Assembly: GCF_003286085.1 (NCBI RefSeq)
Contig: NW_020825294.1
Location: 6,882,001 to 6,946,000 of the forward strand
DNA: 64,000 nt
DNA from: Drosophila persimilis
Lineage: Eukaryota; Arthropoda; Insecta; Diptera; Drosophilidae
Direction of reading: 5' to 3'
The number at the start of each line of letters is the position of its first letter. Position 1 is the stretch's first letter. The notes beneath the pieces are model-generated. The model was not told the origin of the DNA. It ran no database searches and saw only the letters and a list, made by a program, of their open reading frames with translations. The position numbers and the translations under genes are program-made. Shown piece after piece: positions 36,893 through 49,700 of this stretch.

Positions 36893-38450
36893 TATTTCGA
36901 GTTAACCTCAAAATTACGAGCAGTGTCCAAAGATGCTGCAGGGCAGCGGCAGCGGCAGAGGCAGCGAAATGCAAGCAGCGATCCGGCAGAGGCAAAACCA
37001 TAGTGGGAGTGAGAGACGGAGAACTGCACTGCTGGTAATGGCTTTTGTGGTTATGGCACCAGCGCACATTTCATTATCATCTTCATTAGAAGCGGGAGAG
37101 TGTGAGAAGAGAGCGAACAGAGCAGCGAAGAGCGCGTCAACCAGATAAGCAGAGGCTGAGGCGCGGCTGAGGCTGCTGCTGCTTCTCCATTACAGCAGCG
37201 TTGTCGTTGTCGTCGGCATCGTCTTATGGCGCAGTAAAGATTTATTTTCCATAGTCGCCGACGCCGCCGTCGCTGCCAATAAACTGTTTAGGACAGAGGC
37301 AGAGAGCATGCATGCTGTAGTTCTGTTTCTGTCTTGCAATAGCTTTTTTTGATACCCTGTGCAGACGGGGTGATATGATTTTCCGTTTCTTGCTGCACAG
37401 ATTGTTTGATTAAGCATTTCTTTCGCTATTTGCAGTGCTATATCGTGGTACATTGGTGCCATAGGAATTTTAATAATGCCAGGGCATCTAACAGTTCGAC
37501 CCCAAAAGCTAGTCTTGGCTCCTAGTTGTTGGGCGGAAATTTGGTTTCTTTCGGTTGGGTTGTTTCTGACCGCAGGTCGAAAAAGCGAGAGAGGGAGAGC
37601 GGGGCTAGAGGGCAACTAAATCATGTGACTTTTTCTCTGCCCACCGCCTGCGTTTCTTTCTCCACAGAGCACTTTTTTGTTGCTGCTTCCCAAATGGACT
37701 TCTAAAGTGGCTTTTTTTTATGCGAGAATTTTTGGTTATTAAACAGAGTTGAGAACAATGCAGTTCTGTTGACTGTTCGCGGTGGCTCGGGGTTTAAGTC
37801 GCAGTTTGCGGCACGGGGGTTTTTTCACAGCCTCTTGAGTTGGCTTCTACGGGGTAGGTGGGGTGGGGGGGAGTAGTACTTGGCTTTGATGGGTTCGTGA
37901 AATGGAAATTGAGCTCTGGGAATTACCTAGCGCATTGCTGAGGAGGCGAGGAGAGGAGCTAATCTATTTCAAGATTTTCTCGTAATACTGAGAATTCTGA
38001 TATGGAACTATGGAAATTGCTAAGTATATTCTATATTACTTGTCTTTCATCTTCATCGGGGGCTTATGACAAGAATTTGTATTAATTTTGTTTTGAATTG
38101 TAATTCAACTATTAACGTTATTTATTGTGACTGGAACGCCACAGTCTGTGCTTTAGAACAAGAATGATAATTTGAATTCATTTAAATTTTTCTTACGAAG
38201 CATTTGTGGTAATAAATTGTAATTTTTTGTATAATTAAACATTCTTCAAGGGAATGATTACTAGACATCTGGGTATATCTTGATATGAATCAACAGAATC
38301 GATGCATTAAGATTTCACTAACATATCATCTGAGGAAGACGGAGATAATTAAATATCTTCTCACATAACTCTGTACCAAAGCACCTATTTAATAGATCTT
38401 CAGAATTTTCACAGCCCTTCCTTTCATCGAATTAAATTTTCAAATTAAAG
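36893..38450. other. Non-coding stretch, no gene recognised
   Basis: A GATACCC-type relic lies at 37343-37400. The minus-strand frame at 37190-37615 (141 aa) reads through that relic and is rejected as a gene. Confidence 0.5.
37343..37400. mobile_element. Relic of dispersed GATACCC-type repeat
   Basis: CTTTTTTTGATACCCTGTGCAGACGGGGTGATATGATTTTCC. It closely parallels the copy at 9218 (TTTTTTGATACCCTTGCAGAG, then TTATAATTTT), including a pyrimidine/GGG junction that would base-pair with the GATACCC part. Confidence 0.5.
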
Positions 38451-38700
38451 CATTTCTGTGATTTATTTCCCTCTCATTGGCAATCATTTACCATAAATAT
38501 TAAACCCCCTATTATTATCTCAATTTCACTGCCAATCAGTCAGATAAATGAAATTCGAACCTAATTTGATCACAACAAATATGCTTCCAATGAAATTGGT
38601 TGACTAACTCGCCATTTCCAACTAATGCAAAGGTCAGAGCTCATAACCAATTCAAAGGAGACCATTTTCCACTAATGATGACTAATTAATTGCACAAATA
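38451..38700. promoter_or_regulatory. Unique AT-rich block, candidate conserved element
   Basis: Repeat-free sequence with several CCAAT/CATT motifs (CATTGGCAATCATT, CTGCCAATCAGTCAG, ATAACCAATTC) and TAATGATGACTAATTAATTGC. This composition is typical of fly conserved non-coding clusters. Confidence 0.3.
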
Positions 38701-41057
38701 GCCCCCCCTTTTCCCCGAACTTCTCTGCATATAGACTCGAGACTCGCCCTCTCTATTGTTGATGCCAGGGCCAGCACTGGAGTCAATCGGAGTCGGAGCC
38801 GGAGCCGGTGTCGGTGTCGTAGTCCGTTGCCATGGGGTCCAAGAAAATATCGTAGTCAAAGTGAAAGATGGCCTAATAATCGTTGCCATTAGTAAACTCC
38901 AGAGCTCCCCCCCTCCCCCACCCCCTCGTCAGTCTTGAAAGAATCATTATTGAATGAAATACAAAACTATGAGAGCCATCAGAGCTCTTGACTGGTTGGC
39001 CGGCTGGCTGGTTGGCTGCTTGCCTTCTTGGCTTGTTGGCCATCTGGCCTTGGGGCACAAGATTGGCCAGAATATGCAATAAAAATGAGCCAGAAATCAA
39101 GTTGACAAAAGGTTGGCCCCTGCCAGAGTCCGGACGGTTGCCCTGGCCGTTTCTGCTGCTTTTGGCTTATTATGAATGCAGATTTCAAGCTTAATCCCAA
39201 AGTGGCAAAACGAGAATGTTGCAGGGAACGGCTTTTGGGCAACCCAAAGCCATCCGATGTGTGGCAACATTCACATCAAGTACGAGTATCTTGTATCGCT
39301 CTGGTTTTCGCCATGTATCTGTATCTGTTGCTTCTTTTTGGGACCGCTCAACTGGTTTCAGCTTCAACCTCAGCTTCGGCATCGGCACCAGCTTCTTCTT
39401 TTAATCGAGTTCATCATTGTTCATTATTGTCGCCATGGCTTTGCTTTGCAAGTGTTTAATTTTATGCCGCCTGCTGCTGCCGATGGAGGAGCTGCCTTTG
39501 CAGATGCTTGATTAAGAAGCTCCATCCACCGCCGCCGCAGCCGCCGCCGCCGCAGCCGTTGCCGTTGCCGAAGGTCAACAAGTGCCAAGGAGGACCCCAG
39601 TCCGATTCCGGGGCCTGCTTGGCCAAAAACTGGAACTTTGTTTCAATTTTATATGCCTACGCCTTCGATGGAAATTTTAATAAGCAGCCGAAGGTCAACC
39701 AGGAAGCCAGCCAGCAGCCAACGGCCAACAGCCAACAGCCAACAGCCAACGGCCTGCGGTTTGGTCAGCAATTTTTGCCTTTCATTTTTAGCCGGCTTCG
39801 CAAAAATCTCTTCAGACTTTTGACCACATCAAAAGACCGAGAAACTTCTACAAGGAATTCTAATCGGAAAAGTATCTCCATCGAGCAGCTGGGCCTGGGA
39901 AAATCAATTGGTCGAATGCCAAGCCGCCACCCATTTCCACAAGGTTGAAAAGTTGCCAGCCAAAGCTTCAATTTAATTCCAACAACCGCACGATGACAAT
40001 TGCATGTCACATTGGGATTTTTCCACAATCGCACGCGAACTGCAGCCCACAACAAAAACACAAAAAAACCACGATCAGTGGGTGGACAGGTGTGGGCGTG
40101 TCAAGCCCAGAGTTGACACACAAATTAGTAGCTTCCCTCCATCAGGGCGGACGGACAGACGGACGGACTGGCACTTCAAGTTCAAGAAAGATAGGAACAA
40201 AAAACGCGCTGCATAATTTGCATCTTTAAAGCATCGGAAAGGTGGCGAGAAACGAAACAAAAAAGTTAGAAAAACACACGTGTGAGTGGTAGAGTCCATT
40301 AAACCGACTAGAGGATACCCATTAAGACCAGCTCTGTGACTAGTTTTCTAATGCAAATCATTGGGATAAGTAGACCAGGGGTTTACTTAATGGCTTACCA
40401 AAGAGGAGTGGCTCAGAAACCCTACCAATTCGGTAGAATAAGGAACAGGCCTTCCTGCAGTAGTTTTGCCTATAATTAGTTCTAGTACCCCTTCGATTAT
40501 ATTACTTCTTAGTAGCCCAGAGGATAATCCTCACTAAAAATAGTTTCTTCTACAAAAGCCACCCCAAAAGAGCATCCCCTAGGCAAGCCGCAAAGTATTG
40601 GGTGTCGGAAATCTGCCAGTGCATTTGTAATTTCAAGTGCATACACAAATTACCAATGCAAACACCACAACCACTGCCAGTACCAGCACTCGGGCATAGG
40701 CATATTGAGTCACCCATGGCATGGCCATCATGGTCAGCGGATACATCTGTGCGGGCCACAGATAAACCAGATACAGATACAGATACAAATACGTTGTATC
40801 TCGCTGGCTGCGTTGCGCTCGAATTACAGAAAAAATCGTGCAAATTGTATTTGCTCTTTTAGGCACATAAATACTCAATCACTTGGCTTGGCTAATCCCT
40901 CATTTTCCAGATACTAGTAGGTACACACAGATACACAGATACACAGATATACAGATACAGAAACATGTAACAGAACGTGTTTAACCATGATGGACAAGGG
41001 CAAGGGATTTTTCACACTTTTGCCGTTTGCATAATTGATTCGAACAGATTCGATTGG
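38701..41057. other. Non-coding stretch, no gene recognised
   Basis: Many GC-richer simple repeats: GGAGCC at 38790-38806, GGCTGGCTGG at 39000-39018, CCGCCG at 39527-39560, GCCAACAGCCAACA at 39723-39747, GACGGACGGAC at 40150-40167, and GATACA at 40766-40790 and 40920-40965. Overlapping frames at 39172-39948 reach 146 aa but are Ser/Ala- or Pro/Gln-rich repeat translations. Confidence 0.5.
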
Positions 41058-41110
41058 AGGTCGGTCGGTGGGTAGGTCGGTGGGTCGGTCGGTGGGTCGG
41101 TCGGTGGGTT
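41058..41110. repeat. (GGTCGGT/GGTGGGT)n array
   Basis: Imperfect GGTCGGTGGGTCGGTC units over ~50 bp. Confidence 0.9.
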
Positions 41111-42836
41111 GAGTGGGTATGTTTTGGTGGGTCCGTGTGGCATGTATCATTCAAGAACTTTAATGAGCCACTCGCTGGTATGTTCTGATGCCATGTGGAT
41201 CGATTAAATTAATGCTGGGGTATGGAAAATTACCATAAAATCATTCCAATTGGGCAGCATTTAAATGCGAACTTAGTCACAGATATGGGATTACATTTGT
41301 GGGATAATTATCGTATAAGACTTATCTAGAAAATAGTTAATTATGTAAGTTACTTTTTGCTGCAAAAAATAACTCTTTTCTGATTGGTATATAGTATATA
41401 TAGTATATAAGTAAGAACTTAAGGTATTTATGAACAATCTATCCAAAATTCGATATATTCGTTCGTTTTTCTATGATTTTTTTCTTATAATATTTAAAGC
41501 AAATTAATAAAATATAAACGTATGTTTTCATGTTGTTTTCCTACGTGCGATTGGGTTTATCGAACTCACCCAAGGATATCCTATTCCGTCTAGGGATCCA
41601 ACAACCTCTCGTAGCCAGACCTCTTGTGTGTGTGTGTGTGTGTGTGTGTTTGTGTGTCCTGTTTCTCTTCCATCATCCATTAGTTATTTAATATTCTTAA
41701 AGATACGCTGCAGACAGGGCCTTAAAGTGTTTTCCTAAGATTTCATCAATCACATTCTGTGCCTTTGGTGCCCTTTCAAACACTTGTAATGTTTTCTTCC
41801 CTTTTTTCCATACCATCTTTTTCTTCAATAACTTTATTACGCTTTTCACTTGATTTCATTTGGCTCACACACACACACACACGTCCGGGCCCTCAGATTC
41901 GACAAAAATCTTGGCGTATAAATGTTTAAATTATCATTTAGTCAAGCCATATCAAAAGTAAAACCATTTCAACTTAAATTTTCGCCCCCATCTCTCACAT
42001 AATCTCTCGGTTTTTATCTCGGAGTGGGGGGAGTGTGTGTGTGTCTGTGAGCCATCAATTCAATCATTTAATTCATTTGTACATTTCATTTATTGCATTC
42101 AATTTGGGTTCAGCCAAAGCAATTTTATGGCTACATATTTTAACATTTTACGGCTGCAAAACAGAATCAAAAACCGAACAAAACAAAATAAAACGCACAC
42201 GAAGAGGCAGAAAAAGTTCGGTTTCATTTTCATTTTGGTCGAATTGACAGCTGCTGGCCCGGCCCGGCCCGGCCCCACGAGTTCTCTTAAAGAGGGTACT
42301 CCGACTTTCACCAGAAGTTTGCCATGCAGAAGGGGATGTTCCCCGTCTCGTTATACGATTATGCAGATGCGAGTAGCTTTTCCCAGAGCCCACGAAAAAC
42401 CCGCTAGAGTATCTGCCAATTCGTTGGCTTAATCGTGATTTCTTGTCTTGTTTTTGGTTGGTTTTTTCTTGGCCGATTTGATATAGCATTTCGTTGACCA
42501 GTTTTGGGTTTTTCAAGTACAAACCACAAGACGAATTTGGTCATTTAAAATTGCGGCAATGTCTGATGGCTGGATGGATGGTTGCATGGCAAGATGCTTG
42601 GATGAATGAATGAATGTTTGCTCTGCTGGTGGAGCTGCTGCTGCTGCTGCTTACAATTGTCGTCATTGTCAACGTGTTGGGGCCCTGCTTCTTTTGGCCG
42701 TTTTGTTTGGTCTTCTTCTGCGGGACGGACAGACCACACAATAACAACAGCTTTGTCTTCGACCCATTTAACGGGCCAGTGCACAGACGAAGCCTTAGCA
42801 TTGGACACGATAATGGGAACGTGAGAGTGGTACAAC
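41111..42836. other. Non-coding stretch, no gene recognised
   Basis: A GTATATAGTATATATAGTATATA palindrome-like TA run at 41386-41409, TG array at 41624, CA run at 41866-41881, CCCGG repeats at 42256-42275, and CTG repeats at 42631-42651. No exon recognised. Confidence 0.5.
41624..41657. repeat. (TG)n microsatellite
   Basis: Twelve or more TG units with one TTTG interruption. Confidence 0.95.
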
Positions 42837-42938
42837 GGGTACGGGTACGGGTACGGCTACGGGTACGGCTATATCCAAGACCAACTCGAGTCCCAGCTGA
42901 AGCTCTGATTGAATCGATTAGAAGTTGGTTAATCTTGG

Positions 42939-42978
<40 letters not shown>

Positions 42979-42992
42979 GTAACCATACCCGT
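42837..42992. repeat. Facing (GGGTAC)n and (CCCATA)n arrays
   Basis: GGGTACGGGTACGGCTACGGG at 42837-42870 is followed, after ~70 bp of complex sequence, by seven or more CCCATA hexamers and CCCGTA variants at 42940-42992. The G-rich and C-rich arms are partly complementary, so a transcript could fold into a long imperfect stem. Confidence 0.85.
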
Positions 42993-45655
42993 AATCACAT
43001 GCAATCTGTATTGGCATTTATGTATGCAAATTTTTTGAAAATGAAGTGTGAATTTCTCAGTCTCAGTCTCAGTCTGTGGCTGCAAGTCAGTCTCAAGTCT
43101 GTATCTTTGGCCATTAAGAATATCAATTAGGCACGTTTTGCCGCTTGGCGGCAAAGTTCAAAATATAATTACAAAACCAAACAAAAGCCTCAGATACTAG
43201 TACTATACTCTTGGTCAATTTTCCACTTGGCTTGACTCCACTGTGACTCTGGTCATTAAGCTGCTAGAATTTATGATTTCAATTGCAGCAGAAACGAAGG
43301 AAAGACTTTGCAGAAGCCAAAGCCAGAGCCAAAGCCAGAGCCAGAGCCAACGTTAAATGATCATCAAGGCCCGGGGGCCATTTTCTGTAATTTATGTCAA
43401 TCATTTTGCTTCTTTTTTTTTCTAGGAATTTGCATAGACATTATTTCATTTCATTGAAAAGTGTTTCGTGCTGGCGTCTGTGTGCTCAAGCCATTTGTTC
43501 GTCTTCTGTGGATATTAGGTGGTAATTTCAAAGATACCAAAGGCACTTAAAGATAGTTTAATTACTTGAAGTCATTGGAAGATTTTGCATCTCAAGAATG
43601 CACTCGAAGGTAAATGTTTCAGGCAGAAAGATCGAACATAGAAATACCTATAAAACTGTTAAAACTTTTTTTCTTTATTAATTACAATTATTTTCTTTAA
43701 ACAAGACTACGCCTTATAATCTTAAAATTATCAATAGAAATACAGCTGTACAAGTAAATATAGTGATTCCCCATTCTTCGCTTCATTCGTCTAGAAGGAA
43801 AGCTAAAGAACTCTTATATATATTATACTATATAGTATAAAATCAGTGTGTAATTCATAATGATTAGAAATTTCATCATGCGATCATCTGGACATTGCCT
43901 GATCAATCTCTGTAATTTGTACTAAGAATATTGCCCCTTTCTTTGTGTACTTGTAAGTATAGGCTGCCTGCAATCATCGCGAATGACTGCAAAAGTTGAC
44001 AATCTGGCAAGTTCAAAGTCAACTGAAAGCCACAGCCATTGAATCAAACATTCCATAGGTTTCAAGGAGGTTTCCAGACTTCAAACAGCTCTAGCAAATA
44101 TCGCTGATATCGAGAATGAACCCTTGAGATATCTATCTGTCATTTAGTCATTTAGAAGACTTAAAAGTCTTAAACTATTTATTGTGCAGCATTCCAATAG
44201 ATCTTAAGATCTTCAAGCACCTATCGAAATCGCCCCTGTACCCCTTGTTGACACGTACCACCGCCTCGTTGTTGCTGTCTTGTGACATTAACATTTGTCT
44301 ACAATTTTGACATAATGCCGGGCCAAAAGTTTTCCACACACGCACCACACCAAAGCACACATTTTGATTTACAACCTCAATTACTCAGCCACCGTTTTGG
44401 GGCAGCCAGAAACAGAACCGAACAGAGCCAAGACCACACCAGACCGGACCGCAGCACACCAGAGGAGACCCGACCAGGCCATAGGAGAAGCGAGCACAGC
44501 ACAGCACAGCGCACTCCATCCATCGAGCACAACCATCGCCATCGTCATCGCCATCGCCATCTTCTGGTGCTGGTCGAACCATTTACGGATCTGTCAATGC
44601 CAAGAGACCGAAAAAAGAATTCTTTTGCTGTGGCTTGGGGCTGGGGCTGGCGAGTATTATATATTTATTTATTTTGTATCGTTTAACTGCCGAAATAAAC
44701 ACGATCAAGGCTAACCACGGACACGGCGATGACAACACGGGCTGGAAAATATATTTTTGGCACCCATAATTTCAGCTTCTTTTGCGAGATGCGAGCGATG
44801 CTTTTTCGTTTAGATTCGATTCGGTACGGGGTCTGACAGCGTGGATAACAAGTGCAGAGTCGGAGCGAAGGTAAAACATATTTGTTTATGCAAATTTCCC
44901 GCTCGCCTGCCAAATGAAGAACATGTGGCTAACGCTGAAGCTGAGACTCGGGCTGAAGCTGAAGCTGAAGCTCTAATGTTAATGATGCTGGCAAACGTTG
45001 AGCAATGCAAATTCTGGTTTCTGGCATTTTTTTCGGAGACAAGTTTCACGACATCGGATTGCGTATACGCGGTGTTGGCCGAGCAGGTAGAAGGTGGCTC
45101 TGGGCGAGCATGGTTTTATGGGCCACTTAAATAATGGATAACCATTTCAGGGTTCAACTTTGGTGCACTTTGGTGAGAGGAAAATTAAAACGAAACGAAT
45201 TTGCATACAGAAGTTGAGGTTTAAGGGAGTGAACGGTGTGGTTGAATATTTCTTTGGGATTTTCTTTCAACGAAGAAAATTGAGAATAAGCTGTGGGATT
45301 TTCGGTAAAGTTATAATGGAATCATGTAAGTATTTGAATGTTATTTTTATAGATTTTAAAGAGAAGAAGTATTATTATTATATTCCTTTTTTTAGGATGG
45401 TCTATTCAGAGGTAGTACAGAAAAGAGTTAAGTAGTATTAGTACTTTTCTGGACTATTTTTCTTCTACTTCTCCATTTCGAAGGCTTTTTTAATCACATT
45501 TTGGCGCCAACTTTGGATTATCAATAGGGCAGAGGCAGTCACCTGAAGCGATTGCCTTGTCTGTTGTTGATTTTGCTGCTTCTGCTGCTGACGTTTGCTG
45601 CCAAAGTCATGTCATGTGAAATAATTGCAATTTGCAGTCAGCGAAGCAACAACTG
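42993..45655. other. Non-coding stretch, no gene recognised
   Basis: TCAGTC repeats at 43056-43074, AGCCAAAGCCAGAGCC at 43315-43350, an 18-bp palindrome at 43823-43840, ATCGCCATCG repeats at 44532-44562 and GCTGAAGCTGAA at 44936-44970. The GAAGCTGA-type frames are simple-sequence translations. Confidence 0.5.
43823..43840. other. 18-bp perfect palindrome
   Basis: TTATACTATATAGTATAA reads identically on both strands. It sits in AT-rich sequence, so part of it may be chance. Confidence 0.6.
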
Positions 45656-45722
45656 TATGATGATGATGATGATGATGATGATGATGGTGATGGGGCTTAG
45701 ATGATGATGATGATGATGATGA
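45656..45722. repeat. (GAT)n double microsatellite
   Basis: Two ATG/GAT runs (45656-45686 and 45699-45722) separated by GGTGATGGGGCTTAG, then GCTGCTGCTGCTG. The poly-His and poly-Ser frames predicted on the minus strand are artefacts of these repeats. Confidence 0.95.
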
Positions 45723-46330
45723 GCTGCTGCTGCTGTTCCATGGGGCGTATACAGAATGTAGAATTTTTGTACAGCTCTGCTCGATGATCTCACATGCACT
45801 CATTGCATGAAAGAGTCCAAAGCAAGCCAGCAAATTATCTCTCACACACACACACAGAGAGAGACAGGGAGGCAGCGCGAAAGAGAGGGAATAGCCTTTG
45901 TCGCTTTGAGCTTTACAAGCCCATTACATAACGCCGTAATGAAGCGTCAATCTGCGTCGCAGGTCCAGAGCCACAACCCAGAGAACCAGCAACAGAGCGG
46001 CGTTGTGTGAACATTTCATGGTCACCCATACATCGAATACATCCCTCTCGTGTGTGTGTAAATATTCGCATTGTAACCAAAGTGAAACAGAAACAAAGCA
46101 GAGAAGCAGAGATGAAATGAGAAGAACACAGCAGAGCAGAGCAAGAGAAGAAGAGCAGTGCAGAGAGAGAGTGGAACGAGCAGAAGAGCAGCGCACGAAG
46201 CGAGTCAAACATTTTTGCACTGCACTGCGAACAGCTCGCATAGTTGAAAGTTTTTTCAATGGCATTAACTACTATATATATATGTATCCCCGAAATAGAT
46301 GAGAGTCACAAGAGGGCAAGTCGAGAGAGA
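45723..46330. other. Non-coding stretch, no gene recognised
   Basis: CA then GA simple sequence at 45845-45866. A long purine-rich GCAGAG/AGAAG tract at 46082-46200 resembles the tract at 35912. Confidence 0.5.
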
Positions 46331-46366
46331 GCCGAAGATTTGTTACCCTTGCAGATCCATCTCTTT
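46331..46366. mobile_element. Short relic of dispersed GATACCC-type repeat
   Basis: GCCGAAGATTTGTTACCCTT then GCAGATCC. It joins the GCCGAAG start seen at 12621 and 17331 to the ACCCTTGCAGA seen at 9226. Confidence 0.45.
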
Positions 46367-46689
46367 TATGATAGGTTTAGGATCTTATCTTCATCGAAAA
46401 CATAGATTTCCAACTTTTAGTGGAATTATTCATCGAAAATAAGAGGTTTATCTCACAAAGAAGATCTCAGCTGTAAGATATAGTCTTCCATTGGCAATGA
46501 AATTGAGCAATTTATATTATTTTGAAACTAGACTTGTTGTCCCACCAACTCTTTCCGCCCTGAAATGCTGATACTAATATAGGGGTAAGCGGGTTGGGAT
46601 AAAACTCACAAAAAAGGTCATGTTGGGGGTGAAAAGGGTTAAGAAGAGTTTGTCCCACAAAGAGGGACAGCCAAGGGCTAAAAAATAGT

Positions 46690-46785
46690 GTGAAGAGCGA
46701 GAGAGCGAGAGAGAGAGGGAGAGAGCGAGTGCAGTGTAATAATGCAATTGGCTTTTGCTCTCCACTGCCATATTTTCCAGCCATA
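46690..46785. promoter_or_regulatory. GAGA tract plus PHO cores (PRE-like)
   Basis: Dense GAGAG repeats at 46694-46728 are followed within 60 bp by two GCCAT cores (46767-46771 and 46780-46784), the minimal Pleiohomeotic site. GAGA plus PHO clustering is characteristic of fly Polycomb response elements. Both motifs are common, so this is only a candidate. Confidence 0.25.
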
Positions 46786-49700
46786 GCTTTCTGGCTGCCG
46801 CACGTTGAGGGCTTCAAGAGCTGCAACTTTTTTGTTGCAATTTTTTATTTAACTTTTTTCCTTCCGCTTATTTTGATATGTTTTTTTTTGTTTTGTTTGT
46901 TTGTTGAAGCCAACACTGGTTTAAGGTTTTTTTTTTTAAATGAAATCTTTAAAGCTGTTGACAGCGTAACGAAAATTAATGACAGATGCTCCGGCAATGC
47001 AGTAGTGGGCAAAGAGCGGAAAACAGAGGAATAGACAGTGGAGAGCGGATTATCGTATTTAATGTGAGAAGGTAAACAGCTGATGACGAAAAATGAGCCC
47101 CCTGAAGGTTTGGATTTGAACGAAAATTAAATGGGATTTTAGAGCTGAAAAATAGTAAAATATTTACATGTCTTTTCTAATAATTTTCAACACTAAATTG
47201 TGCAAATTGTAACACTTATACACTCCGATTTTCCTGCACACCAATTTCATCTTTCATGCTATAAATCCTATCGTATTTCCATTACGAATAACTCCAACAA
47301 ATGGTCAAGATATAGAAAATATGCCTATGCCAAAAACAACAGAAAACAAAGAAAATGGCCCAAGAATTTACACAAGTCTTTGGCCTGAAATTCGGTTTGC
47401 AGCATGCGGCATGCGGCATGTGGAAAGTGGATAATGGCTGCTGTTGTGGGAGAGACAAAAATGTTTATTTTATGCCCAGACATTTAATATTCCCTCCAGT
47501 AGAACTTTTGTTCCCACAATTCCATGGAAATGCATTTGGAGTGGCTATTGTTTTTAGCTGGAACATAAACAAATCACAGGGACTCTGGCTGGGACCCTGT
47601 GCGTATGAGTAATGGGAGACGTATGCATTTGGTTTGTGTGTTTGTTAGCTGGAAAAAAGGCTTGAGTCATCTGTTGGCCAGGCATAGAATCTGCGCAGCT
47701 TCCAATTACCACCAGAGACGCAAACACTGCTGGATTAGTCACCTAGGGCAGGGCCTGGCTTTCGATACGTATACGTATACGTAATATTGGAATAACAATT
47801 TGAAATGCATTTTGCACCGCGTGTCGTGAGAACCATTCGGAATGAAATGCAACCTGACTGGGGTCTGTTGCTGTTTGGATTCTATAATTTATAATTACAG
47901 ATGGTCGCTCGCCCTTTTCCCTGCCCTAACCCATCCGTCTCTCTCTCGATCTCTCTCTGCCTCTGACTGTTTGATTTATTTAGCTTTTTTATTAGTGCAT
48001 TGGCAAGTTAGACCCGTTTGCAACCTTGAACTTGATATTAGATACGAGATCCGAGCTTGTGCGAGAGAAGTATTTACACAGTGCTCTTAACCGGTTTCGA
48101 CCAGGCCCAGGCAAGGGCAATGGAATCTGTCCAGACCCTCGTGTCACCTCATCATTTAACGAGTACACTTTTAAAGGGGTATTCCGGAAACTAGTCCAAA
48201 TCTAGCCTATCCATCGTTCTTTTCTTCCCCTCTGGCAAAGTCATCAAAATTTAATTTAAAGATACTTTCGCCAGTCTATATGGGCCGACTTATCTTTTTG
48301 GGTCTCCTCTTCACTTTTTGGGGTTGACTCGTATCAAGAAAAACGAGAAAAAGAATGTCAAATATTTGCTAGTTATGTGCGTTTAGCCAAAGCAAACAAT
48401 CTACCACCTAATCCCCACCCACAGCCCACAGCACACAGCCCACAGCCCCTTCCGCCCTCTGTGTTTATTTTCGTGTGTGGGTGCACAAATATGTAAATCA
48501 ATGTGGGTCGTCTCTAATATCAAGGGCCCCAAGAGGTGGTTGAGGGCGAGAAAAAAGGAAGATGCCAGGGCAGTGGTTGGCAAGATACATATATAAATTG
48601 TGTGACAACCAAGGAGGCACCACCCAACACATCACCCAGCCACCCACCTCAGACCCCCCCACTCACTCGATGTGGCCTCTGGGGAGCGTCGTCATATGGA
48701 AAATAATTTTACGGGCCACGCATTGCCATGTCAACGTAAAGTTTAAGTGAAATAATTGCACATTAAAATGCATTAAACAGACAGCCAAGTCCCAAGTCCC
48801 AGCAGCCCAAGTACATCGGGAAAAGATGGGGAATATCTTAAGAACATCAAGTAAACGCTGAGATACGCTTTACAGCTTTCAAGAGCTAACATCGAGCAAC
48901 TCTTTTTTAGGGCTTACAGTCGTTGGGCAAAGGCTAGTCTTGGTAGGTCTCCATAGGATTAATGGAGGAGAACCCTGTTCCCTGTCGTTCGTCACAGCCT
49001 AAGCTTTCGTTCTGTTAGGGTAGACCCAAAGAAATTTCAATAAAAAACTGCAAACATACTTATATGGATGATCTATATGGTGTATATGTGCATACTCGTA
49101 TGGCCATTGAGACGGCCTACAATAAATTTCATCCAAATTACGTTTTCATGCCGTTGGCGTGCAATTTTCATTTAATTGAGGCTTATTGCGGTCTTTCGGG
49201 TGGGTGGGTGCCTGGTGCCTGGGCAGTTCTCCAGCTGCCCGATCGCCTTGGCCGGTCGTTGGCGCAACAGATGCGCCCGCATTTCAAAGAACAATACAAA
49301 AATTAATCACTGAAGACTTTGACGATGAGTGGACGACGTTGACATCGGGAGGTAGCATAAAGAACCCATACATATATGTACATACGGCTTGTATCTGTCA
49401 GATAGGTATTCTGTGTGTGTGGGGCAGCATTGTTTATTAACTTGAAAGCTGCTTTACTGTTTGATATATAACATTGAGCGAGGGATCTGTAATTAAGAGA
49501 GGGGGGTGCACGGAAGGCACGGAAGGGATGTGTGACAGCGCATTGCCACCGTAAAAAATCCGTTCAATGTCAAATTTGATGGAAAATGCACCTCACACAC
49601 ACACTGTGCACACACTTAGAAAGTATTTTCCCCTTTTTTACGATTTGATTTCCGCATTGTATTTTCTTTGTGACAAGTTCTGTCTGGTTGACTGAACTTC

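Noticed and set aside
37190-37615. Minus-strand 141-aa frame
   Set aside because: Reads through a GATACCC-type repeat relic and Ala/Thr triplet runs. No recognised domain.
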